Source of the DNA: Janthinobacterium sp. 1_2014MBL_MicDiv
Lineage (GTDB): Bacteria; Pseudomonadota; Gammaproteobacteria; Burkholderiales; Burkholderiaceae_D
Length of the DNA: 64,000 nt
Assembly: GCF_001865675.1 (NCBI RefSeq)
Contig: NZ_CP011319.1
Location: forward strand, 4,774,001-4,838,000
Direction: 5' to 3'
The stretch's first letter is position 1; each line of letters begins with the position of its first letter. Positions 57,619 to 64,000 of the stretch are shown here, piece after piece. The notes below the pieces were generated by a model. The model made no database searches, was not told the DNA's origin, and was given only the letters and a program-made list of their open reading frames with translations. A program made the position numbers and the translations under genes.

Positions 57619-58383
57619 ATGAAACTGATCAATAAAACCGCCATCGTCACGGGCGCCACGCAAGGCATCGGCCTGGCGTGCGCCAGCCGCCTGCTCGCCG
57701 AAGGGGCGCAGGTGATGCTGGTCGACATCAAGGAAGAAGGCGCGCAAGCGGCGGCCGCCCTCGGTCCGCAGGCGCGCTTCTTCTGCGCCGACGTCAGCCA
57801 GAAGGCGGACGTGGACGCCATGCTGAAGGAAACCCTGGCCCAGTTCGGCCACATCGATATCCTCGTCAACAATGCGGGCGTGACGCACGCGGCCGATTTC
57901 CTCGATGTCTGCGAAGACGATTTCGACAGGGTCATGCGCATCAACCTGAAGTCGATGTTCCTGTGCGGCCAGGCCGTGGCGCGCGAAATGGTCAAGCGCA
58001 ACAGCGGCTGCATCATCAATATGTCCAGCGTCAATGCGGAGCTGGCGATCCCGAACCAGGTGCCCTACGTTGTGTCGAAGGGCGCCATCAACCAGCTGAC
58101 CAAGGTCATGGCCTTGAATCTCGCCCCGTACGGCGTGCGCGTGAACGGCATCGGGCCGGGCACCATCCTGACGGAACTGGCCAAGCAGGCTGTGCTGTCC
58201 AGTCCGGAGGCGCGCCACACGATCTTGTCGCGCACGCCGCTGGGCCGCTGCGGCGAACCGGAAGAAGTGGCCGGCATCGCCGCCTTCCTGGCCAGCGACG
58301 ACGCCACCTACATGACGGGCCAGACCATCTATGTGGACGGCGGACGCATGGCGCTCAATTACACGGTAGCCGTGAAGGAATAA
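57619..58383 (+). CDS. Short-chain dehydrogenase/reductase
   Basis: A 254-residue classical SDR. NAD(P) motif TGATQGIGLACASRL, DILVNNAGVTHAADF, catalytic Ser in NMSSVNAEL and Tyr-x3-Lys in PYVVSKGAINQ; a C-terminal DGGRMALNYTVAVKE with the glucose-dehydrogenase-type GQTIYVDGG block. GAGGAG is 7 bp before the ATG. A conserved Asp (LVDIKEE) after beta-2 suggests NAD preference. Substrate unknown; it could reduce or oxidise a sugar or alcohol. Confidence 0.92.
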   Translation: MKLINKTAIVTGATQGIGLACASRLLAEGAQVMLVDIKEEGAQAAAALGPQARFFCADVSQKADVDAMLKETLAQFGHIDILVNNAGVTHAADFLDVCEDDFDRVMRINLKSMFLCGQAVAREMVKRNSGCIINMSSVNAELAIPNQVPYVVSKGAINQLTKVMALNLAPYGVRVNGIGPGTILTELAKQAVLSSPEARHTILSRTPLGRCGEPEEVAGIAAFLASDDATYMTGQTIYVDGGRMALNYTVAVKE

Positions 58384-58507
58384 GCGCAGCACGCATCAAG
58401 TTATATCAAAAATCAATAATAGATATCTGAAAATACCATTAGACACATATAGTGCGACGCAGCATAATGCACCTGTCTCCACTATTCTCCTCCAAGAAAA
58501 TAGTTTT

Positions 58508-58537
58508 AAGCCCGCTTTCACCAGCGGGCTTTTTTTT
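58508..58537 (+). terminator. Terminator in the gap after the SDR gene
   Basis: AAGCCCGCT (58508-58516) pairs with AGCGGGCTT (58523-58531) with a 6-base loop, followed by a T-run to 58537. It lies 125 bp after the SDR stop; the space between is AT-richer and I see no gene in it. Confidence 0.85.
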
Positions 58538-58650
58538 GCTGCCACTCCTGCAACATGGCTATTCTTGCCACCTCCCATCCTCGCCTAAAATAAAATCGCG
58601 CCCTCGCAAAAAATGTTGCGGCGTGTCATAGGCCCGTCATTTTCGCCCCC

Positions 58651-58844
58651 TATACTTGCTTCATCTGCTGTACAGGCAACCGATATGCCTGACTACAGAC
58701 AGGTGTGCCGCCATGGCACACCACTCCCTTTCATGACCATGGCGCGCACCGGCAAGGCGGGCGACAAGGTTAGTACCGAGCAACTCTCACTCTTGACCCA
58801 TTTCATTTGGGTTTTTGGCCCGCGCCCCCGCGGGCCTTTTTTTT
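58651..58844 (+). ncRNA. Candidate structured small RNA
   Basis: A TATACT -10-like box at 58651-58656 is followed by a chain of perfect hairpins: CAGGCA/TGCCTG (58673-58691), GGTGTGCC/GGCACACC (58702-58722), ACCCA/TGGGT (about 58797-58813) and the terminator stem GGCCCGCG/CGCGGGCC (58817-58836) with T8. The predicted transcript is about 180 nt. No credible protein is encoded in it. I do not recognise the family. It may be a free RNA or a leader of the vanZ-like gene whose start lies 87 bp beyond the terminator. No convincing -35 was seen. Confidence 0.5.
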
Positions 58845-58930
58845 GCCAGCGATACACATCCTTGCGCAAAAACACGACCGTCCCTCCCGCCCATGATATT
58901 GTTCGCTTCCTTATGCTTTCCTTCACGACC

Positions 58931-59356
58931 ATGTTCCCGCCCCTGCTCCAGCTGTGTTTTGCCGACCGATACGAACGCCTGCGCTACCGCACCGCGCTGC
59001 TGTTGTACGTACTGGTGATCCTGATCGGCGATATCCCCGGCGTGCGCGCCGACGTCGGCCAATATGCCTCGGGCGGCGTGCTGCATTCCGTCGGCTACGG
59101 CGTGCTGGCGCTGATTCTGTTCAGCGGCACGGGCGGCAGCATGGGCCGCCGCGCGCTGCTGTCGATCCTGATGGTAACGGCCATGGGCGCGCTCGACGAG
59201 TTCATCCAGAGTTTCCTGCCCTACCGCCGTGGCGCAGTCCAGGATTGGATGGTCGATATCACGGCCGCGGTCGCCGTTACCCTGCCGCTGTGTTTCCTCT
59301 GGCCCAAAATGGTCGCCGCCGCGCTGGGCCAGGCAAGGCCGTTGCCAGAAGCTTAG
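58931..59356 (+). CDS. VanZ-like membrane protein
   Basis: A 141-residue membrane protein with four hydrophobic segments. Signature LDEFIQSFLPYRRGAVQDWM after a GYGVLALILFSGTG helix fits the VanZ family. Starts at 58931 or 58913; neither has a clear ribosome-binding site. Members give low-level teicoplanin resistance in Gram-positives; the role in Gram-negatives is unknown. Confidence 0.8.
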   Translation: MFPPLLQLCFADRYERLRYRTALLLYVLVILIGDIPGVRADVGQYASGGVLHSVGYGVLALILFSGTGGSMGRRALLSILMVTAMGALDEFIQSFLPYRRGAVQDWMVDITAAVAVTLPLCFLWPKMVAAALGQARPLPEA

Positions 59357-59376
59357 TGCCTGGCGCGCAGCCGGCA

Positions 59377-59667
59377 TCAAGCGCGTTCGTTGTTGTCGCT
59401 GCCGAGCAATTCCAGCGGCAGTTGTTCCTGGCTGCGCGCGCTACGCGTGCCCATGCGCCGCATCAGGGCGCGCATCTCGCGCCGGCTGCCGGCGCCCAGG
59501 GCGCGCGCCGCGTCGCGCTGCATGTCCAGCAACTGTTCCGAACGCGCCAGCCGCACCAGGCCATGCAAGGCCTGTGCCAACACATGGCGCGCACGGGCAT
59601 CGCGCGCGGTGCCGATAATGGCCAGCACCAACTCATCAATCAGCTTTACGGTAGGACCTGATGACAT
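59377..59667 (-). CDS. Small hypothetical protein
   Basis: A 96-residue basic, helical protein: MSSGPTVKLIDELVLAIIGT, then ARDARARHVLAQALHGLVRL and ARRALGAG-like Arg-rich segments (REMRALMRRMGTRSARSQ). AGGAG lies 6 bp before the ATG at 59667. Not recognised. Converges on the VanZ-like gene. Confidence 0.62.
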   Translation of the reverse strand: MSSGPTVKLIDELVLAIIGTARDARARHVLAQALHGLVRLARSEQLLDMQRDAARALGAGSRREMRALMRRMGTRSARSQEQLPLELLGSDNNERA

Positions 59668-59886
59668 TTTTTCTCCTGGTTCAACAGTGAGGAAACGTGC
59701 GCACGCACGAAGGGTTTTCGTGAGCATCATTTATACCAAGCACGACAGTCAGCCGCTTGATCTAGCTCAATCGACAATGACAGGCAGCGAACATCTTCCA
59801 TCCACCGCGCTCTTATATGCAGCTATTGCCGATATCCGCATCGCCGTTGGTGCCGATCCCGAATGTTCGACCATGAGGAGACCAAG

Positions 59887-60357
59887 ATGAGATCACAAAC
59901 CCCTTTGCTGCTGACTGGCATGCTGTGCGCGCTGCTGGCCGCCTGCCATGCCACGGACGATGCCGGCCTGGCCCGTAGCAACAGCGGCGTAATCTATGCC
60001 GCGCCCGCCGCCACGACGCCACAAAGCACGCCAGCCAGCACCGCCACCAGTACCGCCACCGATACCAGCAACATGAGCAACGACACCGCGCCAGCCACCC
60101 TGAATATCAGCTCGGCCACCGTGCAATCGATAGAAACCGTGCCGCGCGGCATGGATCAGGGCAGTGGCGACATGCAGGCGGGTACATCGGGCACTGCGGG
60201 CACCGGCAGCAGCGCTGGCGCCGCCGGCAACATGCTGTACCGCGTCACCCTGCGCCTGGACGACGGCACGACGCGCACCTTTGTGCAAAACACCCAGCCC
60301 GCTTTCCAGATCGGCGAACGGGTCAGCGTGCAACGGGGCGTGATGCAACGCTATTGA
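59887..60357 (+). CDS. Small lipoprotein
   Basis: A 156-residue lipoprotein with signal peptide MRSQTPLLLTGMLCALLAAC and lipobox LLAAC, then a Thr/Ser/Ala-rich unstructured segment and a compact C-terminal part: YRVTLRLDDGTTRTFVQNTQ, PAFQIGERVSVQRGVMQRY. The end resembles outer-membrane glycine-zipper lipoproteins that lack the zipper. Start ATG at 59887 is favoured by the lipoprotein signal. Function unknown. Confidence 0.75.
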   Translation: MRSQTPLLLTGMLCALLAACHATDDAGLARSNSGVIYAAPAATTPQSTPASTATSTATDTSNMSNDTAPATLNISSATVQSIETVPRGMDQGSGDMQAGTSGTAGTGSSAGAAGNMLYRVTLRLDDGTTRTFVQNTQPAFQIGERVSVQRGVMQRY

Positions 60358-61062
60358 CCGGGGCGCCGGTGCCATGCATCGGGCCGGCTATCCGCGCCGC
60401 TGGCGCCTGGCACGTGAGGCTTGGGGCTTGGGGAAAGTGACAGTCGGACGGGCGACAGTCGCAAGTGACGGCACCCGGTAGCCATCCGGTACTTGCCGGC
60501 GCGACAGCGACAGTGCTGCTGCGGCGGCGTGGCAGCGTCGGCTGCAACTGCGGTTGCTGCTACAACTGCGGTTGCGGTTGCGGTTGCGGTTGCGGTTGCG
60601 GTTGCGGTTGCGGTTACCTGTTGCTGTTGCGGTTACTACTGTGGTTGTGGTTGTGGTTGTGGTTGTGGTTGTGGTTGCTGCTGTGGTTGCTGCAGCAACT
60701 GCTGCAACTGAAATCTTGCACCTGAAGCGACCGCCGGTCATGACAAGGCAAGGCATGGTTCGGTACGCCTGTTGCGGATGGTGCGGATGGACGGGTACCG
60801 TATCAGCCTCAAACCCTCAAACCGGCCTCTCAAACAAACGGCCGCACTGATTTAGAGCTTAATTTAAAGCTTAAAGAGCTTAAAGAGCTTAAAGCGAAAG
60901 CGCCTGGCCGGATTCAAGCCGAGCCCCGCTCGGCTTGACTAGGCTCGGATTGGCAAGGCTGGACTCGGTTTGGTTTGGTTTGGTTTGGTTTGGTTTGGTT
61001 TGGCTCGGTTTGGTTTGACTCGGTTTGACTCGGTCTGGTCTGGTTTGCCTGGCCTGGTAGCG
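60358..61062. repeat. Low-complexity intergenic region with several simple repeats
   Basis: 705 bp without a credible gene. It carries (GGTTGC)n at about 60568-60615, (GTGGTT)n at about 60640-60677, a 9-bp GAGCTTAAA repeat at about 60854-60897 and a GGTTT pentamer repeat at about 60966-61020, which degenerates to CTCGGTTTGA units. The G-rich strand is always the plus strand. Translated frames give only artefact-like dipeptide repeats. Confidence 0.8.
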
Positions 61063-62205
61063 CTAAGCCAATGCCAGTGTCAATGGCCGGCTACGCCCCT
61101 GCACGACGGTGGAGGGCCAGGCAGGGTCATGCGTCAGGTTATGCAATTGGTTGGCGTCGAGCAGGAAGGTGTCTTCCACCGTGCTGCCAGGCAGGCTGGG
61201 GTGAAACGCCAGCGCCATGCCGCGCTTCAGGATGATTTCCGTATGCGCGCCGGCAGCCACTTCGGGCGCCAGGTAGCCATGAATGCCGCCCTGGCGGCTG
61301 GTGCGCACCGTATCGGGCTGGCCTGCATATGCATAGGCGCTGTCGAGCGCGTGATACACCATGCTCAGCGCATGGCCCGCCTCGCACGCGTCCAGGGCCA
61401 CGGCTTCCAGCGCCAGCATGGCCGCATCGGCGTCGTCCATGCCGCCCGCCGCCCCCGCCGTGCCCGTGCTCATGCCCGTGCTCAATGTGGGGCCGAAGCG
61501 CCGTTGACGGCTCAGGCTCGCGCACAGGCCAAAACGCCGCGCGCACAGGGCCAGCACGGCGTGCGAACCGAGAGCGTCATGGGCAGCCGGTGCACGGCGA
61601 TAACGCTGCTGACGCTCGGCCCCCGAAGCCAGCACGTGCACGGCTTGCAAGCCGCGCAGCCACAGGGCGCGCACGCACGCGGCGGCCAGTTCCCGCTCGC
61701 TCCACTCGGGGCGGGCCTGGCGCAGTGCGTCCGCTGCCGCGCTGGCGGCCAGCTGGCCCACTTGCCGGTAGCGCGACTGCTCCGATTCCAGCAGCACCAG
61801 CCGCTCTTCGCGCAAGGCCACGGGCAAGCTGCGTTCATGCAGTCCGGGCCGATCAGACAAGATCGGCGCGCCACCGGCTACATGCTGCACGAAATGCTCG
61901 CGCAATTCATACAGTTGGGGCTGCATCCATGGCGACACTTGCCACGTCCACGGCCCGCGCACTTCCTCTTCGCGCATGCGCATGGCTTCAGCCTCGTCAG
62001 TCAGGATGTAAGCGGCGTCGCGCGTCACCAGCACCTCCGCACAGCCGCACTCGGCTGTCTGGCAATGGCTGTTCGACGCGCCCGCCGTGGCCCAGGCAAA
62101 CCAGTCCACGCCGCGCAGGCGCACGGCACCGGCACGCTGGTCTTCCAGCCAGCCGCGCATCTGCGCCAGCTTGTGCGCCACTTCCAGTTCCAGCGGCCAG
62201 TTCAT
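61063..62205 (-). CDS. M24-like (pita-bread fold) protein, probably non-catalytic
   Basis: A 380-residue cytoplasmic protein. The central part (GLQAVHVLASGAERQQRYRR, ALCARRFGLCASLSRQRRFG) and the end (LAFHPSLPGSTVEDTFLLDA) resemble creatinase/aminopeptidase P-type M24 proteins. The five metal ligands expected of active M24 peptidases are not visible, so it may bind rather than cleave. GGAGAG lies 6 bp before the ATG. A likely promoter is at 62377-62404. Confidence 0.65.
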   Translation of the reverse strand: MNWPLELEVAHKLAQMRGWLEDQRAGAVRLRGVDWFAWATAGASNSHCQTAECGCAEVLVTRDAAYILTDEAEAMRMREEEVRGPWTWQVSPWMQPQLYELREHFVQHVAGGAPILSDRPGLHERSLPVALREERLVLLESEQSRYRQVGQLAASAAADALRQARPEWSERELAAACVRALWLRGLQAVHVLASGAERQQRYRRAPAAHDALGSHAVLALCARRFGLCASLSRQRRFGPTLSTGMSTGTAGAAGGMDDADAAMLALEAVALDACEAGHALSMVYHALDSAYAYAGQPDTVRTSRQGGIHGYLAPEVAAGAHTEIILKRGMALAFHPSLPGSTVEDTFLLDANQLHNLTHDPAWPSTVVQGRSRPLTLALA

Positions 62206-62557
62206 GATCGCTCTCCATCCGGGGCCAGCCGCAACGCTGTCCCGCCTGCCACGCCTGCCCGGCCCACCGCCAGCCGGACGTCCTGTTTGCTATGCATACC
62301 TGCCCCCTTCCCACATGGAAACGTATGACACGCATGCATGCAAAAAGTTCGGCAGCCGGCGTTGTCCCAGGGTTGCAGTCTATGCCGCCAGCCTTTTTTT
62401 TCAAGCCTTGGCGCCTATCCCGCCAGATAAATACCTGCACTGCCGACGGCCCGCCGAAGCGGGGAGTCGTCGCGTGGCCTGCCCCGTTTCCTCCTCGCGT
62501 CCTGTCCGCATCCAGGCCAAACAGGCCGCAGAAGACGCTGCCTGCCGTGACAGGTTC
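62206..62557. other. Intergenic region upstream of the M24-like gene
   Basis: 352 bp without a gene that I can support. Apart from the promoter-like elements listed separately, I see short direct repeats (GCATGCATGCA) and GC-rich spacer. Confidence 0.6.
62377..62404 (-). promoter_or_regulatory. Sigma-70-like promoter for the M24-like gene
   Basis: On the minus strand TTGAAA (62399-62404), a 16-bp spacer and TAGACT (62377-62382). It would give a leader of about 165 nt before the 62205 start. Confidence 0.45.
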
Positions 62558-64000
62558 TTATTGCGCCAGCTCAATGAGCACGGCCGTGTACATCTGCAAG
62601 TTCAACAACAACTGCTTTTCCGTGATGAATTCGTGTTCGGAATGCCCCGTGTACACCGTATGCGGCATGGCCGGGCCAAAGCTGACGGCGTTCGGGAACA
62701 GCCGCGAATTGGTGCCGCCGCCGATAGCCACCGGTTGCGGATCGGCGATGCCCGTGTAGTGCGAAAAGACGGACAGCAGGGTGGGGATCTGCGGCGCCGC
62801 CGTCTGCAACCACGGTTCGCCGATCTGCACCTGCAAGGTGGCCGGCACATGTCGCCGCGCCTTCCAGCCATCGAACGCGGCCGTCACCTGCTGCTGCAGC
62901 ACGGCCGCCGTCTTGCCTTGCGGACGGCGCAGGTTGATATTCAGTTCCAGTTCGCCGCCATTCTGCTTGAGCACGGTCGGCGCCACCGTCATCGGCCCCA
63001 TGAAGCCATCGCGGTAGGCGATCTGGCCAAAGCGCTCGCCGTGGATGCCCGTGCCCACCAGTTCATTCAGGAACGACAGCATGTCGGCCGCCTGCGTGCC
63101 CTGCCATGGCCGCACGGCCAGCGCGTCGGCCAGCATGCTGATGGCGTTGACGCCATCCTCCGGCTTCGACGAGTGGGCCGACACGCCCAGCGCCGTCACC
63201 GTCAGGGTGTCGCCGTCCCGCGCGTAGCTGTAGCGCACGCCCTGTTGCGCCTGCGCCCGCGCGCGGATGGCCGCTTCCAGCGCTGGCGGCGCGTGCGCGA
63301 TGACGGCGCTCGCATCTTCCGGGATCTGGCTGCCGAAAAAGCCGCCCGTCAAGCGCGTCAGCACGGGGCCGCCGCCCACCGGCAAGGCCGTGCGCGGCGG
63401 CAGGGTCAGCTTGATCGAACCGTAGCCCTTCTCGGCCGTCACCACCGGGTATTCCGCGTCGATGGTGATATTCACCTGCGGCGGCGTATGGGTCTTGAGG
63501 AACTGTTTCAATGGCTCCCAGTCCGACTCCTCGGCCATGTAGACGTACAGTTCGATGCGCTTGCTCAGCGGGACTTTCTTATCCTGGATGGCCTTCATCG
63601 CATACAGGGCCGTGGCGATCGGGCCCTTGTCGTCTTCCGTGCCCCGTCCCAGCAGCTTGCCCGGCTCGCTGGTGCGGTCCAGCTCGAACGGCGAACGGGC
63701 CCACTTGGCGGGATTCACCGGTTGCACGTCGCCGTGCGTGATGACGCCCACGCGCTCGCTGCCACTGCCCATGCCGATGATCACCACATGGCCGTGATCG
63801 TGAAAATCAAAGCCGAGGCGCTGCGCCTCTTGCGCCAGGTAGCGCTTGAAGCCCGTGTGCTGGGGATTGTCGGCAAACGGCACGGCCGGGTCGGCCACCG
63901 TGTTGTAGCTGACCATCTTCGCCAGGCTGGCGATCAGCGGTTCGGGATAGGTGGCCAGCGCATGGCGGGCCGTTTCCTGCGCCTGCGCACTGACGGGCGC
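62558..64000 (-). CDS. M20 dipeptidase (PepV-like), 5' end outside window
   Basis: The frame is open to the window edge (480 codons visible, no start), so the N-terminus is missing; the first residues seen are APVSAQAQETARHALATYPE, which suggests a mature protein after a signal peptide. Metal motifs are THGDVQPVNPAKW, RGTEDDKGPIATALYAM and YMAEESDWEPLK, with the terminal GHSEHEF. It fits zinc-dependent dipeptidases of the PepV/carnosinase-like group. Active-site residues look intact. Confidence 0.9.
   Translation of the reverse strand, partial: APVSAQAQETARHALATYPEPLIASLAKMVSYNTVADPAVPFADNPQHTGFKRYLAQEAQRLGFDFHDHGHVVIIGMGSGSERVGVITHGDVQPVNPAKWARSPFELDRTSEPGKLLGRGTEDDKGPIATALYAMKAIQDKKVPLSKRIELYVYMAEESDWEPLKQFLKTHTPPQVNITIDAEYPVVTAEKGYGSIKLTLPPRTALPVGGGPVLTRLTGGFFGSQIPEDASAVIAHAPPALEAAIRARAQAQQGVRYSYARDGDTLTVTALGVSAHSSKPEDGVNAISMLADALAVRPWQGTQAADMLSFLNELVGTGIHGERFGQIAYRDGFMGPMTVAPTVLKQNGGELELNINLRRPQGKTAAVLQQQVTAAFDGWKARRHVPATLQVQIGEPWLQTAAPQIPTLLSVFSHYTGIADPQPVAIGGGTNSRLFPNAVSFGPAMPHTVYTGHSEHEFITEKQLLLNLQMYTAVLIELAQ

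Noticed and set aside
60388..60756. Frames giving NRNRNR- or VAVAVA-type dipeptide runs
   Set aside because: They are translations of the GGTTGC/GTGGTT microsatellites, without ribosome-binding site or domain.

Overview
The window is a GC-rich chromosomal segment from a betaproteobacterium. Protein sequences and gene order fit the Oxalobacteraceae, most likely Janthinobacterium or a close relative. Evidence includes the rpsP-rimM-trmD-rplS operon, an etfBA-acyl-CoA dehydrogenase cluster, DUF3579, a CobD/CbiB-like protein and a Xanthomonas/Caulobacter-type TonB receptor. It is ordinary chromosome: I see no rRNA, tRNA, CRISPR array, transposase or prophage.

Layout. Positions 1-11.3 kb look like a chitin/N-acetylglucosamine locus: an AmpG-like MFS carrier (cut by the left edge), a stand-alone UgpC/MalK-type ABC ATPase, a secreted TPR protein, two DUF5009/NagX-type membrane acyltransferase homologues, a GH18 chitinase, a large TonB-dependent receptor and a divergent GntR/HutC regulator. 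11.4-16.7 kb holds an Lnt-like membrane nitrilase with an AraC regulator, a CBS protein, DUF3579, a CobD/CbiB-like protein and a NudL-type Nudix hydrolase. 16.9-19.0 kb is the ribosomal/tRNA-modification operon. 20.7-24.3 kb carries acyl-CoA dehydrogenase and electron-transfer flavoprotein. 24.6-30.4 kb has TusA, AlaS and a divergent Zur-like regulator/ZnuD-like zinc receptor pair sharing a Fur-type operator.

30.5-39.9 kb contains a phosphodiesterase, a LytS/LytR-like two-component pair, an MFS/LysR divergent pair, three unrecognised proteins and a small J-domain protein. 40.1-52.2 kb contains GlnS, an orphan CHASE histidine kinase, an unusual GRDP-like protein with a 19-residue tandem repeat, several small unknowns, a 2Fe-2S reductase, an MFS carrier, an HPF-like protein and a cNMP-sensor diguanylate cyclase. 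52.2-64.0 kb contains a DUF5610-like protein, exonuclease I, PyrF, a LemA/TPM operon, an SDR, a probable structured RNA, VanZ, a low-complexity intergenic stretch, a degenerate M24-like protein and a PepV-like dipeptidase cut by the right edge.

The best candidates for something undescribed are the repeat-bearing GRDP-like protein (44.1 kb), a hairpin-rich candidate small RNA (58.65-58.84 kb), and a family of nested-hairpin intergenic elements, two of which supply the stop codon of the adjacent gene. Functions are assigned by reading sequence motifs; no database search was possible.
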